Below are positions 52,262 through 61,689 of a stretch of DNA of 64,000 nucleotides, piece by piece. The DNA lies in NCBI GenBank assembly GCA_021774335.1, contig JAJFJD010000008.1, forward strand, positions 62,001 through 126,000, read 5' to 3'. A program made the position numbers and the translations under genes. The notes beneath the pieces were generated by a model. The model was given only the letters and a program-made list of their open reading frames with translations, was not told where the DNA came from and ran no database searches. Position 1 is the first letter of the stretch. Each line of letters begins with the position of its first letter. The DNA is from Alphaproteobacteria bacterium (GTDB taxonomy: Bacteria > Pseudomonadota > Alphaproteobacteria > UBA8366).

Positions 52262-53272
52262 ATGCCCAAGTCGCGCCTGACAAAGATCGTCGCCGGAGTT
52301 CTGATCGCCGCCAGTATCGTTGCTGGCGGCGTTGCTGTCTGGGGGCTATCCGCGGTCTCGGCGCCCGGGCCGTTGCTGAGTTCGACGACGGTGGTGGTGG
52401 TGCGGGGCGCTGGCCTTAACGTAATTGCCCATCAGCTTGCGGCGAAACGCGTCATTGAGCATCCGGCCCTTTTCGCGGTGACCGCTTGGCTGCGCGGCAC
52501 TCAGCACAAACTCCGCGCCGGCGAATACGTCTTTGAGGAGCGCGTCAGTATCGAGCGCGCGCTTGATATCCTGCTTCAAGGCAAGACGGTGGTCCGGCGG
52601 GTGACGGTCGCGGAAGGATTGACGTCGAAGCAAGTCCTCGCCCTGCTGGCGAAGGCCGAGGGCTTGAAAGGGGAGGTCGAGACTGAGCCCGCCGAGGGCG
52701 CCTTGCTCCCGAATACCTATCATTTTTCCCTTGGCGATACGCGGCAGGCGATCCTCGACCGCATGACCCAGGCCATGGCGGCCACTGTGGCGGAACTCTG
52801 GGAAGCCCGATCGCCCAACCTGCCGATCCAGACCATAGAAGAGGCGGTTATCCTCGCCTCCATCGTTGAAAAGGAAACGGCCGTTCCATCGGAACGCGGG
52901 CGTGTCGCGGCGGTGTTCGTGAACCGGCTCCGAAAAGGGATGCGGATGGAATCGGACCCGACGGTGATATACGGCCTGACCAATGGGAGCGGCCCGCTCG
53001 GGCGGCGGCTGAGCCGCAAGGACCTGAAGCGCGACAGTCCTTACAACACATACCGGATCAAACGTCTGCCGCCGGGCCCGATCGCCAACCCGGGCCGGGA
53101 CTCGCTGGCCGCCGTGATGAACCCCATCGAATCGGACGAATTTTACTTTGTCGCGGATGGGACCGGCGGGCATGCCTTCGCCAAAACGTTAAAAGAGCAC
53201 AATCGGAACGTCGCCAGATGGCGCAAATTTCGTCGGGAACAGAAGCGGAAACAGCGGCGTAGCGGCGGCTGA
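52262..53272 (+). CDS. mltG: endolytic murein transglycosylase MltG
   Basis: A 336-residue YceG/MltG family enzyme that ends glycan strand growth. One N-terminal transmembrane helix (about residues 8-28) is followed by a LysM-like region and the catalytic segment ASIVEKETAVPSERGRVAAVFVNRL with the catalytic glutamate, then ESDPTVIYGL and a final SPYNTYRIKRLPPGPIANPG. A basic KRKQRRSGG tail ends the protein. The ATG at 52262 lies 7 nt after fabF, which places it in the fatty-acid operon, as in other alphaproteobacteria. Confidence 0.94.
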   Translation: MPKSRLTKIVAGVLIAASIVAGGVAVWGLSAVSAPGPLLSSTTVVVVRGAGLNVIAHQLAAKRVIEHPALFAVTAWLRGTQHKLRAGEYVFEERVSIERALDILLQGKTVVRRVTVAEGLTSKQVLALLAKAEGLKGEVETEPAEGALLPNTYHFSLGDTRQAILDRMTQAMAATVAELWEARSPNLPIQTIEEAVILASIVEKETAVPSERGRVAAVFVNRLRKGMRMESDPTVIYGLTNGSGPLGRRLSRKDLKRDSPYNTYRIKRLPPGPIANPGRDSLAAVMNPIESDEFYFVADGTGGHAFAKTLKEHNRNVARWRKFRREQKRKQRRSGG

Positions 53273-53702
53273 CGCGACACGCTTGACCGACAGATTATGT
53301 TGCTTCACAATTTATATGCGCAACAATCGAAAAGAAATTGACTCTTTTCGATAGGAAGATTGCGTAATATCGGAAAGGAGGGTGTGTAAAAAACATGACT
53401 CCCCCCGACCATTCATGATCATAGAACTGTACGATTGCATCATTGCAATAGAAGCCCGTCTCCTAAGTCGGGCGCGAGGTCACACGATCCCTCGCATAGC
53501 GTAGGACCCTGCCCATTCCATGGGAATGCCGGCAGGGTCTGCGTTTGGAACCCTTCCACTCTTGATCCAAAGCCGCTATCGGCAGTGGCTGCCGCAACCT
53601 CTTAAGTGAGTTTGCGAATTAGACTAGCGGGCGAGTTCCTCGGCGCCGGTTTGGAACGAACCGGCCGGGGACGTAAGATGTCCGCGCCAAGGGGAGATCG
53701 CC
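53273..53702. other. 430-bp gene-free region with several hairpins (ncRNA or terminator)
   Basis: No gene was seen between mltG and the GMC gene. It holds an inverted repeat ATCGAAAAG/CTTTTCGAT (53326-53352), a GGAGG followed by a 7-codon frame (ATG near 53394), the stems GCCCG/CGGGC (53455-53474) and GCGAGG/CCTCGC (53473-53494), and a long 15-bp hairpin at 53505-53539. Four consecutive stems in about 220 nt suggest a structured transcript, but no known RNA family was recognised. Confidence 0.4.
53505..53539 (+). terminator. strong two-part hairpin, candidate terminator
   Basis: GACCCTGCC (53505-53513) pairs with GGCAGGGTC (53531-53539) over 9 bp, and inside it CATTCC (53514-53519) pairs with GGAATG (53523-53528). 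Only a weak T-run (TGCGTTT) follows, so it is a candidate terminator or the 3' stem of a small RNA. Confidence 0.4.
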
Positions 53703-55325
53703 ATGCAAGCGGATTATGTCATCGTGGGGGCCGGATCGGCCGGCTGCGTGCTCGCGAACCGGCTGACGGAAGACCCGAATACGCGCGTGACCCTGCTTGA
53801 AGCGGGCGGCAAGGATTGGAACCCGTTGATCCATGTTCCGGGCGGATTCATCAAACTGCTGGACCATCCCACCCTGACTTGGGGCTTCAAGGCCGACCGG
53901 GAGTCGGGCTTGAACGGCCGCGAGATTATCTATCCGCGCGGCAAGGTGCTGGGCGGATCGAGTTCGATCAACGGCATGATCTATATCCGCTCCCAGCCCG
54001 AGGACTACGACCACTGGTCCCAGCTCGGCAATCGCGGTTGGGGGGCGAAGGACGTCTTTCCGTTCTTTCGCAAGGCCGAGAACTGGGACGGACCGGCCAA
54101 TGCCGTCCATGCCAAGGGAGGGCCGCTGTTCACGTCGCTTACCCGGGATCAGCCGGAGCTGTGCCAGGTCGCGATCGAGGCAGGCCGTGAAATGGGGTGG
54201 GAGTATCGCGAGGACCTGAATGACCTGCCGCATGGTCTGGGCGACCATATCGGCTGGGTTCAGCAGACCCGGGGCGGGCGGTTCCGGGCCAGCGCCGCCC
54301 GATCCTATCTGCGCCCTGCCATGCGCCGCCCAAACCTGCAGGTTGTCACGAATGCCCTGGTGCATCGGGTGATCCTGGACGGCAAGCGCGCGGTTGGGGT
54401 CGAGTTCACGCGCGGCGGCGTCAAGGAACGCGCCGATGCCGCGGCGGAAGTGATCGTTTCAGCCGGCGCCATCGGCTCCCCTCATATCCTACAGCTGTCC
54501 GGTATCGGCGATCCCGATCATTTGGGCGGCATCGGCGTTGACGTGCGGCATGCGCTGCAGGGCGTCGGTAAGAATTTCCAGGACCACTTCCTGGTGCGGG
54601 TGCAGGCCGCGGTGAAGGACATCGCGACCCTCAACGAACGCTCCCGCGGTATCCGTTTCGCGGGCGAGCTGATGAAATATGTCCTGAACGGCGATGGGAT
54701 GCTGACCTATGCCGCATCGCTGGTCTGTGCGTCGGTGAAAGTGCTGCCCGAATCGGCGACGCCTGACGTGCAGGCGCTGTATGCCTCCGCAAGCTACGCC
54801 CCCGGACCGAAGCGGCAGTTGGATACCAAGGCCGGCATGACATCTGGCGTATGGCAGATGCGTCCGGAAAGCCGGGGCACGGTCGAAGCCCGGTCTGCCG
54901 ACCCGCGCGAGCAACCGGCGATCAATCCGAATTACATGGCGGAGGACCGGGACCGGCGCACCGTCATCGCCAGTCTGCGGATGGTGCGGGACTGGTTTAA
55001 CGCGCCGGCGCTGAAGCGCTATCTGGTTGCCGAAACTATTCCGGGGGCCGATGTCCAGACAGATGACGAGTTCCTGGCCTACGCGCGCGAGACCGGCAAC
55101 ACCGTGTACCATGCCACCTGTTCGTGCCGTATGGGCAACGATCCGATGGCCGTGGTCGACGATCGGTTGCGCGTGCACGGGATGGAGGGGCTGCGCGTCA
55201 TCGATGCCTCGGTCATGCCGGCGGTGACATCGACCAACACCAACGCGCCGACCATCATGATCGCCGAGAAAGGCGCGGACATGGTGAAGGAGGACGCACG
55301 GTTGCGTCAGACCGCCGCGGCGTGA
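53703..55325 (+). CDS. GMC family oxidoreductase (choline-dehydrogenase-like)
   Basis: A 540-residue FAD enzyme. The dinucleotide motif is [15 protein letters not shown] (7-21), GMC signature 1 is [19 protein letters not shown] (about 79-97), signature 2 is [17 protein letters not shown] (260-276), and the C-terminal active-site histidine lies in [10 protein letters not shown]. The likely substrate is an alcohol or aldehyde. GGGGAGATC precedes the ATG at 53703. It is followed 35 nt later by a CocE/NonD-type hydrolase, probably in one operon. Confidence 0.92.
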   Translation: MQADYVIVGAGSAGCVLANRLTEDPNTRVTLLEAGGKDWNPLIHVPGGFIKLLDHPTLTWGFKADRESGLNGREIIYPRGKVLGGSSSINGMIYIRSQPEDYDHWSQLGNRGWGAKDVFPFFRKAENWDGPANAVHAKGGPLFTSLTRDQPELCQVAIEAGREMGWEYREDLNDLPHGLGDHIGWVQQTRGGRFRASAARSYLRPAMRRPNLQVVTNALVHRVILDGKRAVGVEFTRGGVKERADAAAEVIVSAGAIGSPHILQLSGIGDPDHLGGIGVDVRHALQGVGKNFQDHFLVRVQAAVKDIATLNERSRGIRFAGELMKYVLNGDGMLTYAASLVCASVKVLPESATPDVQALYASASYAPGPKRQLDTKAGMTSGVWQMRPESRGTVEARSADPREQPAINPNYMAEDRDRRTVIASLRMVRDWFNAPALKRYLVAETIPGADVQTDDEFLAYARETGNTVYHATCSCRMGNDPMAVVDDRLRVHGMEGLRVIDASVMPAVTSTNTNAPTIMIAEKGADMVKEDARLRQTAAA

Positions 55326-55360
55326 TCCCGTCACGGCAACTCTAAGCAAGCGAGGCGATC

Positions 55361-57373
55361 TTGGATTCTGCGCTCAGGGACAACGCTTTCCGCTACATCG
55401 AGAATAGCTGGATCGAGCTTCCGGATGGCGTCCGCCTCGCCGCTACGCTCTGGTTGCCGGCCGATGCCTCCGAGACCGATCGCGTTCCGGCCGTGCTCGA
55501 AGTGATTCCCTATCGCAAGCGCGACGCCACGGCGACGCGCGACTTTCAAAGCCACTCCTACCTCGCCGCCAATGGTTTTGCCGGTTGCCGTGTCGACATG
55601 CGCGGTTCCGGGGACTCCGAAGGCTTGTTCGATGCGCATCAGACCTATGCGGATATTCCGCTGATTCTTCGATGGCTCGCTGAACAGCCTTGGTGCGACG
55701 GCAACCTGGGAATGATGGGATTGTCGTGGGGCGGCATCAACAGCATCATGGCCGCCGATCGCCACGCGGCCGGCCTGAAGGCGATAATGGTCTCGTCCTT
55801 CAGCACCGACCGTTACAGCGACGGCATGCTGTGGAAGAACGCCTGCCTTCTCAACCGCAACTTCGTGTGGGGGACCGGTGTCGTCGGCATGTGCAGCCGG
55901 CCGCCCGATCCCGCCGTGGTTGGCGATGCCTGGCGCGACGTTTGGCGGGAGCGCCTGGAGAACATGCACCCGGAAATCACAAGCTACCTCGGCCATCAGC
56001 GGCGCGATGCCTATTGGGATGATCACCGGATCGAGCATGCGGCCGAAATCACATGCCCCATCTTCATGACCGGCGGATGGGCGGACAGCAACTACACCCA
56101 AACGCTGCCGAAGCTGCTGAATACCGTCAAGGGGCCGACCCGGGCCGTGTTCGGGCCGTGGGGGCATCGGTATCCCCATTTTCCGATGCCCGGGCCTGGA
56201 TTCGATTTTCTCGGCGACGCCGTCCGCTGGTTCGGGCGATGGCTGCGGAACGAGCAGAACGGTGTGGAGACCGAACCAATCGTCCAGGCCTTCATTCCGG
56301 AGGATGTTCCGCCGGAAACATTCTATCCGGAAGCGCCGGGAAAATGGGTCGCGGAAGCGAACTGGCCGGTGCCGCATGACACAACGACTCTGTATCTGGG
56401 GGAGGGGACGTTGTCGCCGACGGCCCCTGCGCCGTCTCACGTCACCTACACATCTCCGCAAACAGTCGGGCTGTGTTCCGGGGAGCTCATGCCCTGGTTC
56501 GCCTATGCGCCTGGCCCGGAGCTGCCCGGCGATCAGCGCCGCGACGATGGCCAATCGATCTGCTTCGACTCCGCGCCGTTGGAGGACCGTCTCGTTACCC
56601 TCGGCACACCGGAACTGGACCTCGAATTCTCGGTCGACCGGCCGGCGGCGTTCCTGGCGGTCCGCGTCTGCGATGTGAAACCGGACGGTACTTCGGTGCG
56701 GGTCAACCTTGGTCTGCACAATCTGACCCGCATGACGGATGATCGCAATCCGACGCCGCTTGAGCCAGGGCACCGCTACCGTTTCAAGATGCCGCTCGAT
56801 TTCAAAGGATACGCATTCAAGGCCGGGCACCGCATCCGTGTTGCAATCTCGACGACCTATTGGCCGATGGTCTGGCCTTCAGCAGAGCCGGTATCCTTGA
56901 CGCTCTATCGCGGCAAAAGCCGTCTCTCCCTCCCGGTCTACGACGATGGCGGAAAGGATGCGTCGGTAACGCTCGGGCCCGATGCCGCCGTCGGGCGATC
57001 GCTCAATCGCACAGATCTTGCGCCGCCCGCCCGGAAGCGATCCGTGGTGCATGACGAAGTATCCGGTGAGACCGTCGTCTCGGTTCAAGATGATAACGGC
57101 ACGTATCGGCTGGACGATATCGATTGGGAGGTTTCCTCGTCGGCAGAGGAGATTTACAGCATCGTCAAGAACGATCCGCTCTCCGCCCGCGCATCCGCGA
57201 CATTCATCTGGAAATTCCGGCGCGGCGATCTGGAGGCAACAACCGAAACGGTCTCTAGCCTGCGTTGCACGAAGGATGCCTTCATTTGCGACCTCAATCT
57301 CAAGGCATGGGAGAGTGGGGCGCCCGTGAGCGATCGGAACTGGACGCTCGAATTCCCGCGCGACCTCGTGTGA
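55361..57373 (+). CDS. CocE/NonD family hydrolase
   Basis: A 670-residue serine hydrolase of the CocE/NonD (X-Pro dipeptidyl-peptidase S15) family. The nucleophile Ser122 is in GMMGLSWGG and the other alpha/beta-fold motifs VDMRGSGDSEG (78-88) and GGWADSNYT are present; the C-terminal jelly-roll domain (VSLTLYRGKSRLSLPVYDD region) follows. It starts at TTG 55361 with GAGG upstream. Substrates in the family are acyl esters or acylated peptides. Its stop is followed by a perfect 11-bp terminator-like hairpin shared with the convergent reductase. Confidence 0.88.
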   Translation: MDSALRDNAFRYIENSWIELPDGVRLAATLWLPADASETDRVPAVLEVIPYRKRDATATRDFQSHSYLAANGFAGCRVDMRGSGDSEGLFDAHQTYADIPLILRWLAEQPWCDGNLGMMGLSWGGINSIMAADRHAAGLKAIMVSSFSTDRYSDGMLWKNACLLNRNFVWGTGVVGMCSRPPDPAVVGDAWRDVWRERLENMHPEITSYLGHQRRDAYWDDHRIEHAAEITCPIFMTGGWADSNYTQTLPKLLNTVKGPTRAVFGPWGHRYPHFPMPGPGFDFLGDAVRWFGRWLRNEQNGVETEPIVQAFIPEDVPPETFYPEAPGKWVAEANWPVPHDTTTLYLGEGTLSPTAPAPSHVTYTSPQTVGLCSGELMPWFAYAPGPELPGDQRRDDGQSICFDSAPLEDRLVTLGTPELDLEFSVDRPAAFLAVRVCDVKPDGTSVRVNLGLHNLTRMTDDRNPTPLEPGHRYRFKMPLDFKGYAFKAGHRIRVAISTTYWPMVWPSAEPVSLTLYRGKSRLSLPVYDDGGKDASVTLGPDAAVGRSLNRTDLAPPARKRSVVHDEVSGETVVSVQDDNGTYRLDDIDWEVSSSAEEIYSIVKNDPLSARASATFIWKFRRGDLEATTETVSSLRCTKDAFICDLNLKAWESGAPVSDRNWTLEFPRDLV

Positions 57374-57381
57374 GGCGGCAT

Positions 57382-57409
57382 GGCTTCTTGGCGTAATGGC
57401 CAAGAAGCC
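57382..57409. terminator. bidirectional terminator between convergent genes
   Basis: A perfect 11-bp stem: GGCTTCTTGGC at 57382-57392 pairs with GCCAAGAAGCC at 57399-57409, loop 6 nt. It lies between the stops of the CocE/NonD gene (57373) and the ketopantoate-reductase-like gene (57419). No long T-tract on either strand. Confidence 0.65.
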
Positions 57410-57418
57410 TGATGAATA

Positions 57419-58471
57419 TTAAAGCCCTTCGATCATATGCGGCCCTTGCTTGGCTTCGCCGCGTTCGACGGCGGTCACCGCCCGGACGATGCCTTCGTTT
57501 GCCGGGGTCGGGATGCCGGCTTCGCGGCCTTTCTCGACGACCAGGCCGTTCAGGAAATCGATTTCGGTGCGGCGGCCCTTGGCCATGTCCTGGCCCATCG
57601 AGGGGCGTTGGCCGTCGCCGCGGCTTTTGACGGACTCGATCATCGAGCTTTCGATATCGTCGAGCGCGGCGGCATTGCCGTCCGCCGCGGTGACCCATTT
57701 GTCCGCGTCGTGGCCCTTGATGACTTCCAGGTTGAAACCGTTCGCCTTGCCGACCCGGATCGTCTCGCCGGACAGCCGGATTGACAGCCGGCGGGCGGCA
57801 TCGACGGTACACATCTCGTTGCCGTTGTAGCCGGTGCAAGCGGACAGGCCGTTGTGGCTGGAGTTGATGACCAGCTTCGACCAGCGCTCGCCCCAGAGGT
57901 TTTCAGTCGCCTTTGCACTGTCGGCGAAGCGCAGCCACTCGACGAACTCCTCGACGCGTTTGGTGATGCGCCCGTGCACCTCGCCGCAGCGGTAGACGGT
58001 ATATGTGTCACCGCGCAACGGCACATTCCGCTGGATGAGGCCGGGCTCCTGCAACTCGACCGAGATCGTGCTCGCGATGCAGCCGACGGTCCGGCCCCAG
58101 CCGACGACACCGGCGAGCCGTTCTTCGTTGATGCAGTTCTGCAGCGAGACGACGAATCCTTCCGGGGCGAGATACTGCTTGATCAGGGCGGCGGCAAATT
58201 CGGTGTCGTAGGACTTGGTGGAAACGATCGCGATGTCGATCGGGTCTTGCTTCGAGAGGTTTTGGACCTCGGTGACATGCATGGCGTTCACTGGGATAAC
58301 ATAGTGCTCCTGCTCGGTTACACCGCGCAGTTCCAAACCCTTGCTCTTCATGGCGTCGACATGGTCGGGCCACGCGTCGATGAAGGTGACGTCGATCCCG
58401 TTTCGCGCCATTTGCCCGCCGGTGTATCCGCCGACGCCGCCGGCGCCGATTACAGCTACGCGTTTTCCCAT
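57419..58471 (-). CDS. ketopantoate reductase family protein (2-dehydropantoate 2-reductase-like)
   Basis: A 350-residue NAD(P)-dependent reductase of the ApbA/PanE family. The Rossmann motif VIGAGGVGGYTGG is at residues 7-19, and the C-terminal helical domain shows the family's WSKLVINSSHNGLSA region. The protein is somewhat longer than PanE (about 300). It may act in catabolism rather than pantothenate synthesis, since no other pantothenate gene is near. The ATG at 58471 has GGGAGGAC upstream. Confidence 0.82.
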   Translation of the reverse strand: MGKRVAVIGAGGVGGYTGGQMARNGIDVTFIDAWPDHVDAMKSKGLELRGVTEQEHYVIPVNAMHVTEVQNLSKQDPIDIAIVSTKSYDTEFAAALIKQYLAPEGFVVSLQNCINEERLAGVVGWGRTVGCIASTISVELQEPGLIQRNVPLRGDTYTVYRCGEVHGRITKRVEEFVEWLRFADSAKATENLWGERWSKLVINSSHNGLSACTGYNGNEMCTVDAARRLSIRLSGETIRVGKANGFNLEVIKGHDADKWVTAADGNAAALDDIESSMIESVKSRGDGQRPSMGQDMAKGRRTEIDFLNGLVVEKGREAGIPTPANEGIVRAVTAVERGEAKQGPHMIEGL

Positions 58472-58597
58472 GATGTCCTCCCTGCTGTCGCCCGGCGTAT
58501 AGCGCCGGGAATGTGCGGGCAAATGCCAATGCCCACGCTCATGGCGCAATGATACCCGCAGGGCCCGGCGGCGCAAAATCAGGGGAGGGCCGTTCAA

Positions 58598-60559
58598 TTA
58601 GCCGCCGATACGGCCGCCGCCCTTCTTGGTGATGACAACGATGGAGGGGCGGGGCGGGATACCGTCCTTGAAGTCGGGCCAGCGCGTTGCCGGATCCTCG
58701 AAAGTCGATCTGCGGCCGAACTTTTTATACTGTTTCGCGCCGTCGGTGCTCGGGTGCTGTACGGCCAGGAACAACGTCTCGCCGTCCGGCGTGAAGCAGG
58801 GACCGCACAATTCCGCACCGACCGGAACGCGGAAGAACATCCGTCCCGTGCCCCGGCCCGGTCCTGAAGTCGCCACGGCCCACAGGCCGTCCGCCGTACC
58901 GGATGCGCGCGACCAGTTGCTGCCCTGGTCGGTGGCGATCCAAAGACGCCCTTCGGCGTCCACCGCGGCGTTGTCGGGACAGGAGAACCAGCCGTTCGCC
59001 GAGGTGTCGGGATGCCAGATCGCCCGCGTCTCCGGACGTTTCGGGTCGCCGCACTGCACGAGTATGTCCCACGTGAACGATCTTGCCGCTTGATCCCCAT
59101 CCGGTGGCGACAGTTCGACGATCTGGCCCCAGATGTTCTTTTCGCGGCGGTTGATCCCGTCGGTTTTGCCGGCCTTGCGTTTGCTGTTATTCGTCAGGTT
59201 CAGATAGACCTTGCCGGTCGCGGGGTTGGGCTGCACGTCCTCGGGTCGGTCGAGCGGGGTCGCTTCCAGCAAATCCGCTGCCCGGCGGGTTTCGATCAGC
59301 ACGTCAGCCTGGCTGGAGAACCCGTTATTCGGGGTCAGCGGGCCTTGGCCCCAGGCCAGGTCGAGCCAGGTCAAGCCGCCATCGGCTTCGAACTTGGCCA
59401 CCGAGAGCGTGCCGGTATCGAGCAGGTTCAGGTTCGCTCGTCGGTTTTCCGGATCCACGCGGCCCCGGCTGACGAAACGGTAGAGATAGTCGAAACGCTG
59501 GTCATCGCCGGAATAGATCACGACGCGGCCATCGCGATTGAGGATCGGCTCCGCGCCTTCATGCTTGAACCGGCCGAGAGCCGTGCGCTTTACCGGCATG
59601 GATGCGGGATCAAATGCATCGACCTCGACGATCCAGCCGAACCGGTTCGGTTCGTTCGGCTCCTTGTCGATGTCCCAGCGCCGGTCGATCGTGCCCCACG
59701 CATAGCGGCCGCGCGGCAGGCCATAGCGCTTATAATTTCGTTGTTCTGGATGGCCTTTGAGTGATCCGATGAAGTAATTGTTGAAGTTCTCTTCCGCCAT
59801 CAGATAGGTGCCCCACGGCGTGATCCCGCCGGCGCAATTGTTGACCGTGCCCAGCACATTCATGCCGGACGGGTCGGCGGATGTTTTCATCCGGGCGTCT
59901 CCGGCGGCCGGGCCGGAGATGCGCATTGGGGTCGTCGCGGTGATGCGGCGGGTGTATTTGCTGGCCCCGTCGATCGACCAACGGCCGTCCAAGCCGCGGG
60001 CGATTTCGAGGATCGATCCGCCATGCGCCGCCATCTCGATCTCGAAGCGGCGCATGTTGTCGTTGAATCCGCGCGGAAACATCACGCGGCTGCTGGTAAA
60101 TTCGTGGTTCACGCAGAGCAGGCCGCGTGTGGCTGACTGGGACCCATGCGGCAGCGGGATGAAGCCGACGTAGTCGTTGTTGCTGCCGAACTGCCGGGAC
60201 TGGCCGTCGGGCGTTTGGTTGTCGGGATCGAAATCGGGGGCGCCGGGTAGCACGGGATCGCCCCAGCGGATCAGGATGTCGGCATCGTATCCCGCCGCGA
60301 CGTGGTGCGTTTCATCGACGCCGTGCTCGATTTCCCTGAAGGAGAAGTTACTCTCGCCGGCCTGCGCCGGAGACCCCAGGACCCCAAGCAGGCTGTTGCC
60401 CGTCATTGCGGCGATGGCGGCGGTGCCCAGGGTGCCGCGGATCATATGGCGGCGGCTAAACCGCGCGGCGATAACGTCGCCCAACGCCGGAGCCGTGCTG
60501 GGATTCGACGGCGTGTCGTCTGGATCGATGTTGGTATCAGGACGGAGAGGGTCGGTCAT
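58598..60559 (-). CDS. PhoX family alkaline phosphatase, Tat-exported
   Basis: A 653-residue protein of the PhoX/DUF839 family. A twin-arginine signal lies about residue 34 (RFSRRHMIRGTLG), so it is exported folded. The mature protein has the PhoX pattern of aromatic and acidic motifs, including YVGFIPLPHGS and GLLCVNHEFTSSRVMFP. Typical PhoX enzymes use calcium and iron to hydrolyse phosphate esters; not all members have been shown to. It precedes the ketopantoate-reductase-like gene by 126 bp on the same strand. Confidence 0.88.
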   Translation of the reverse strand: MTDPLRPDTNIDPDDTPSNPSTAPALGDVIAARFSRRHMIRGTLGTAAIAAMTGNSLLGVLGSPAQAGESNFSFREIEHGVDETHHVAAGYDADILIRWGDPVLPGAPDFDPDNQTPDGQSRQFGSNNDYVGFIPLPHGSQSATRGLLCVNHEFTSSRVMFPRGFNDNMRRFEIEMAAHGGSILEIARGLDGRWSIDGASKYTRRITATTPMRISGPAAGDARMKTSADPSGMNVLGTVNNCAGGITPWGTYLMAEENFNNYFIGSLKGHPEQRNYKRYGLPRGRYAWGTIDRRWDIDKEPNEPNRFGWIVEVDAFDPASMPVKRTALGRFKHEGAEPILNRDGRVVIYSGDDQRFDYLYRFVSRGRVDPENRRANLNLLDTGTLSVAKFEADGGLTWLDLAWGQGPLTPNNGFSSQADVLIETRRAADLLEATPLDRPEDVQPNPATGKVYLNLTNNSKRKAGKTDGINRREKNIWGQIVELSPPDGDQAARSFTWDILVQCGDPKRPETRAIWHPDTSANGWFSCPDNAAVDAEGRLWIATDQGSNWSRASGTADGLWAVATSGPGRGTGRMFFRVPVGAELCGPCFTPDGETLFLAVQHPSTDGAKQYKKFGRRSTFEDPATRWPDFKDGIPPRPSIVVITKKGGGRIGG

Positions 60560-60714
60560 GATTGGCGCTCGCGTGTCTTCGTCATATGCTGCTGTTTGTA
60601 CGTGGAAAACACTAGCAGCATATTATGACGGACTGTTGGCGCTGCCATGACGGCCGCGTTGCGTTGCCTCGTCTCGTCGGCATGTTCGAAACTCTGATCG
60701 CAAAGGACTAATAA

Positions 60715-61485
60715 ATGGTGGATCTCGTCAACGAACTGGACGGAAAAGTCGCAATCGTAACCGGCAGCGCCCGCAATATCGGCCGCGCCACCGTCGAGGA
60801 ATTGGCGCGTGCCGGGGCGTCGGTTGTCGTCAACGCCGTGCAGGCGAAGGAGCTGTGTGAAGAAGTCGCCGAGGGGATCAACGCGTCGGGTGGCAAGGCC
60901 ATTCCGGTCATGGCCGACATCACTGATCCGGATTCCGTTCGCGCAATGGCCGAGACGGCGATCAAGGAATTCGGCGGCATCGATATCCTGGTCTGCAATG
61001 CCGCCAACCGCTCCAACACCCATTTCGATGACCTCGATTGGGAAACCTGGCGCCGGACGATCGATATCTCCATCAACGGGACATTTCACCTCGCCAAGGC
61101 GACGGTCCCTGCGATGAAGGAGCGTGGTGGGGGCTGCATCATCGGCGTGGGCGGCATGTCCTCGCTCAAGGGGTCGCGGGGACGGTCGCATGTGATGGCC
61201 GGAAAGATGGGCCTCAACGCCTTTATCCGCGGGCTGGCGCTCGATCTGGCGGAATTCAACATCCGGGCGAACCAGGTCGTCGTCGGCACATTCGATACCG
61301 TGCGGGAGAACAACCCGTCCTCCGCGCAGACGCCGTCGCTGGCGGCGAGAACCGATATTCCGCTAGGCCGCAAAGGGTATCCGCAGGATATGGCCGATCT
61401 GATCCGTTTCCTGGTCGGGCCCGGTGCGGCCTACATGACCGGCCAGACGGTCCACAGTAACGGCGGCGCTTATATGAACCTGTAG
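60715..61485 (+). CDS. atypical short-chain dehydrogenase/reductase
   Basis: A 256-residue SDR with a good cofactor motif TGSARNIGRA (16-25) and NAA (95-97). The catalytic tyrosine is missing: the Y-x3-K position reads VMAGK, so Lys164 is kept and Tyr is Val160 (His159 is adjacent). The usual catalytic serine is replaced by glycine (VGGMSS at 145-150). C-terminal TVHSNGGAYMNL is SDR-like. It starts at ATG 60715, divergent from the PhoX gene. Activity and substrate are unknown. Confidence 0.82.
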   Translation: MVDLVNELDGKVAIVTGSARNIGRATVEELARAGASVVVNAVQAKELCEEVAEGINASGGKAIPVMADITDPDSVRAMAETAIKEFGGIDILVCNAANRSNTHFDDLDWETWRRTIDISINGTFHLAKATVPAMKERGGGCIIGVGGMSSLKGSRGRSHVMAGKMGLNAFIRGLALDLAEFNIRANQVVVGTFDTVRENNPSSAQTPSLAARTDIPLGRKGYPQDMADLIRFLVGPGAAYMTGQTVHSNGGAYMNL

Positions 61486-61689
61486 TCTTCGCATGGGTCC
61501 CGTGCAGAAAGTGCGGCGGCAGCACATGAGAGGAACAGCAGAACATTGCGAAGGCTGATAGCTATTTCCGATTCTCGACCCCGGCGCAGGCTCAAAACTA
61601 TCGGGACTCTACCAGTGCAATTGGACCACTAAGTCCTGGTCAAGCAGGCCAACTGACGGTAGCGATGTTCGACCGCCACAGACATCCCC

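Noticed and set aside
53338-53370. TTGACT with TAATAT as a promoter
   Set aside because: The spacer is 21 bp, too long for a normal sigma70 promoter.
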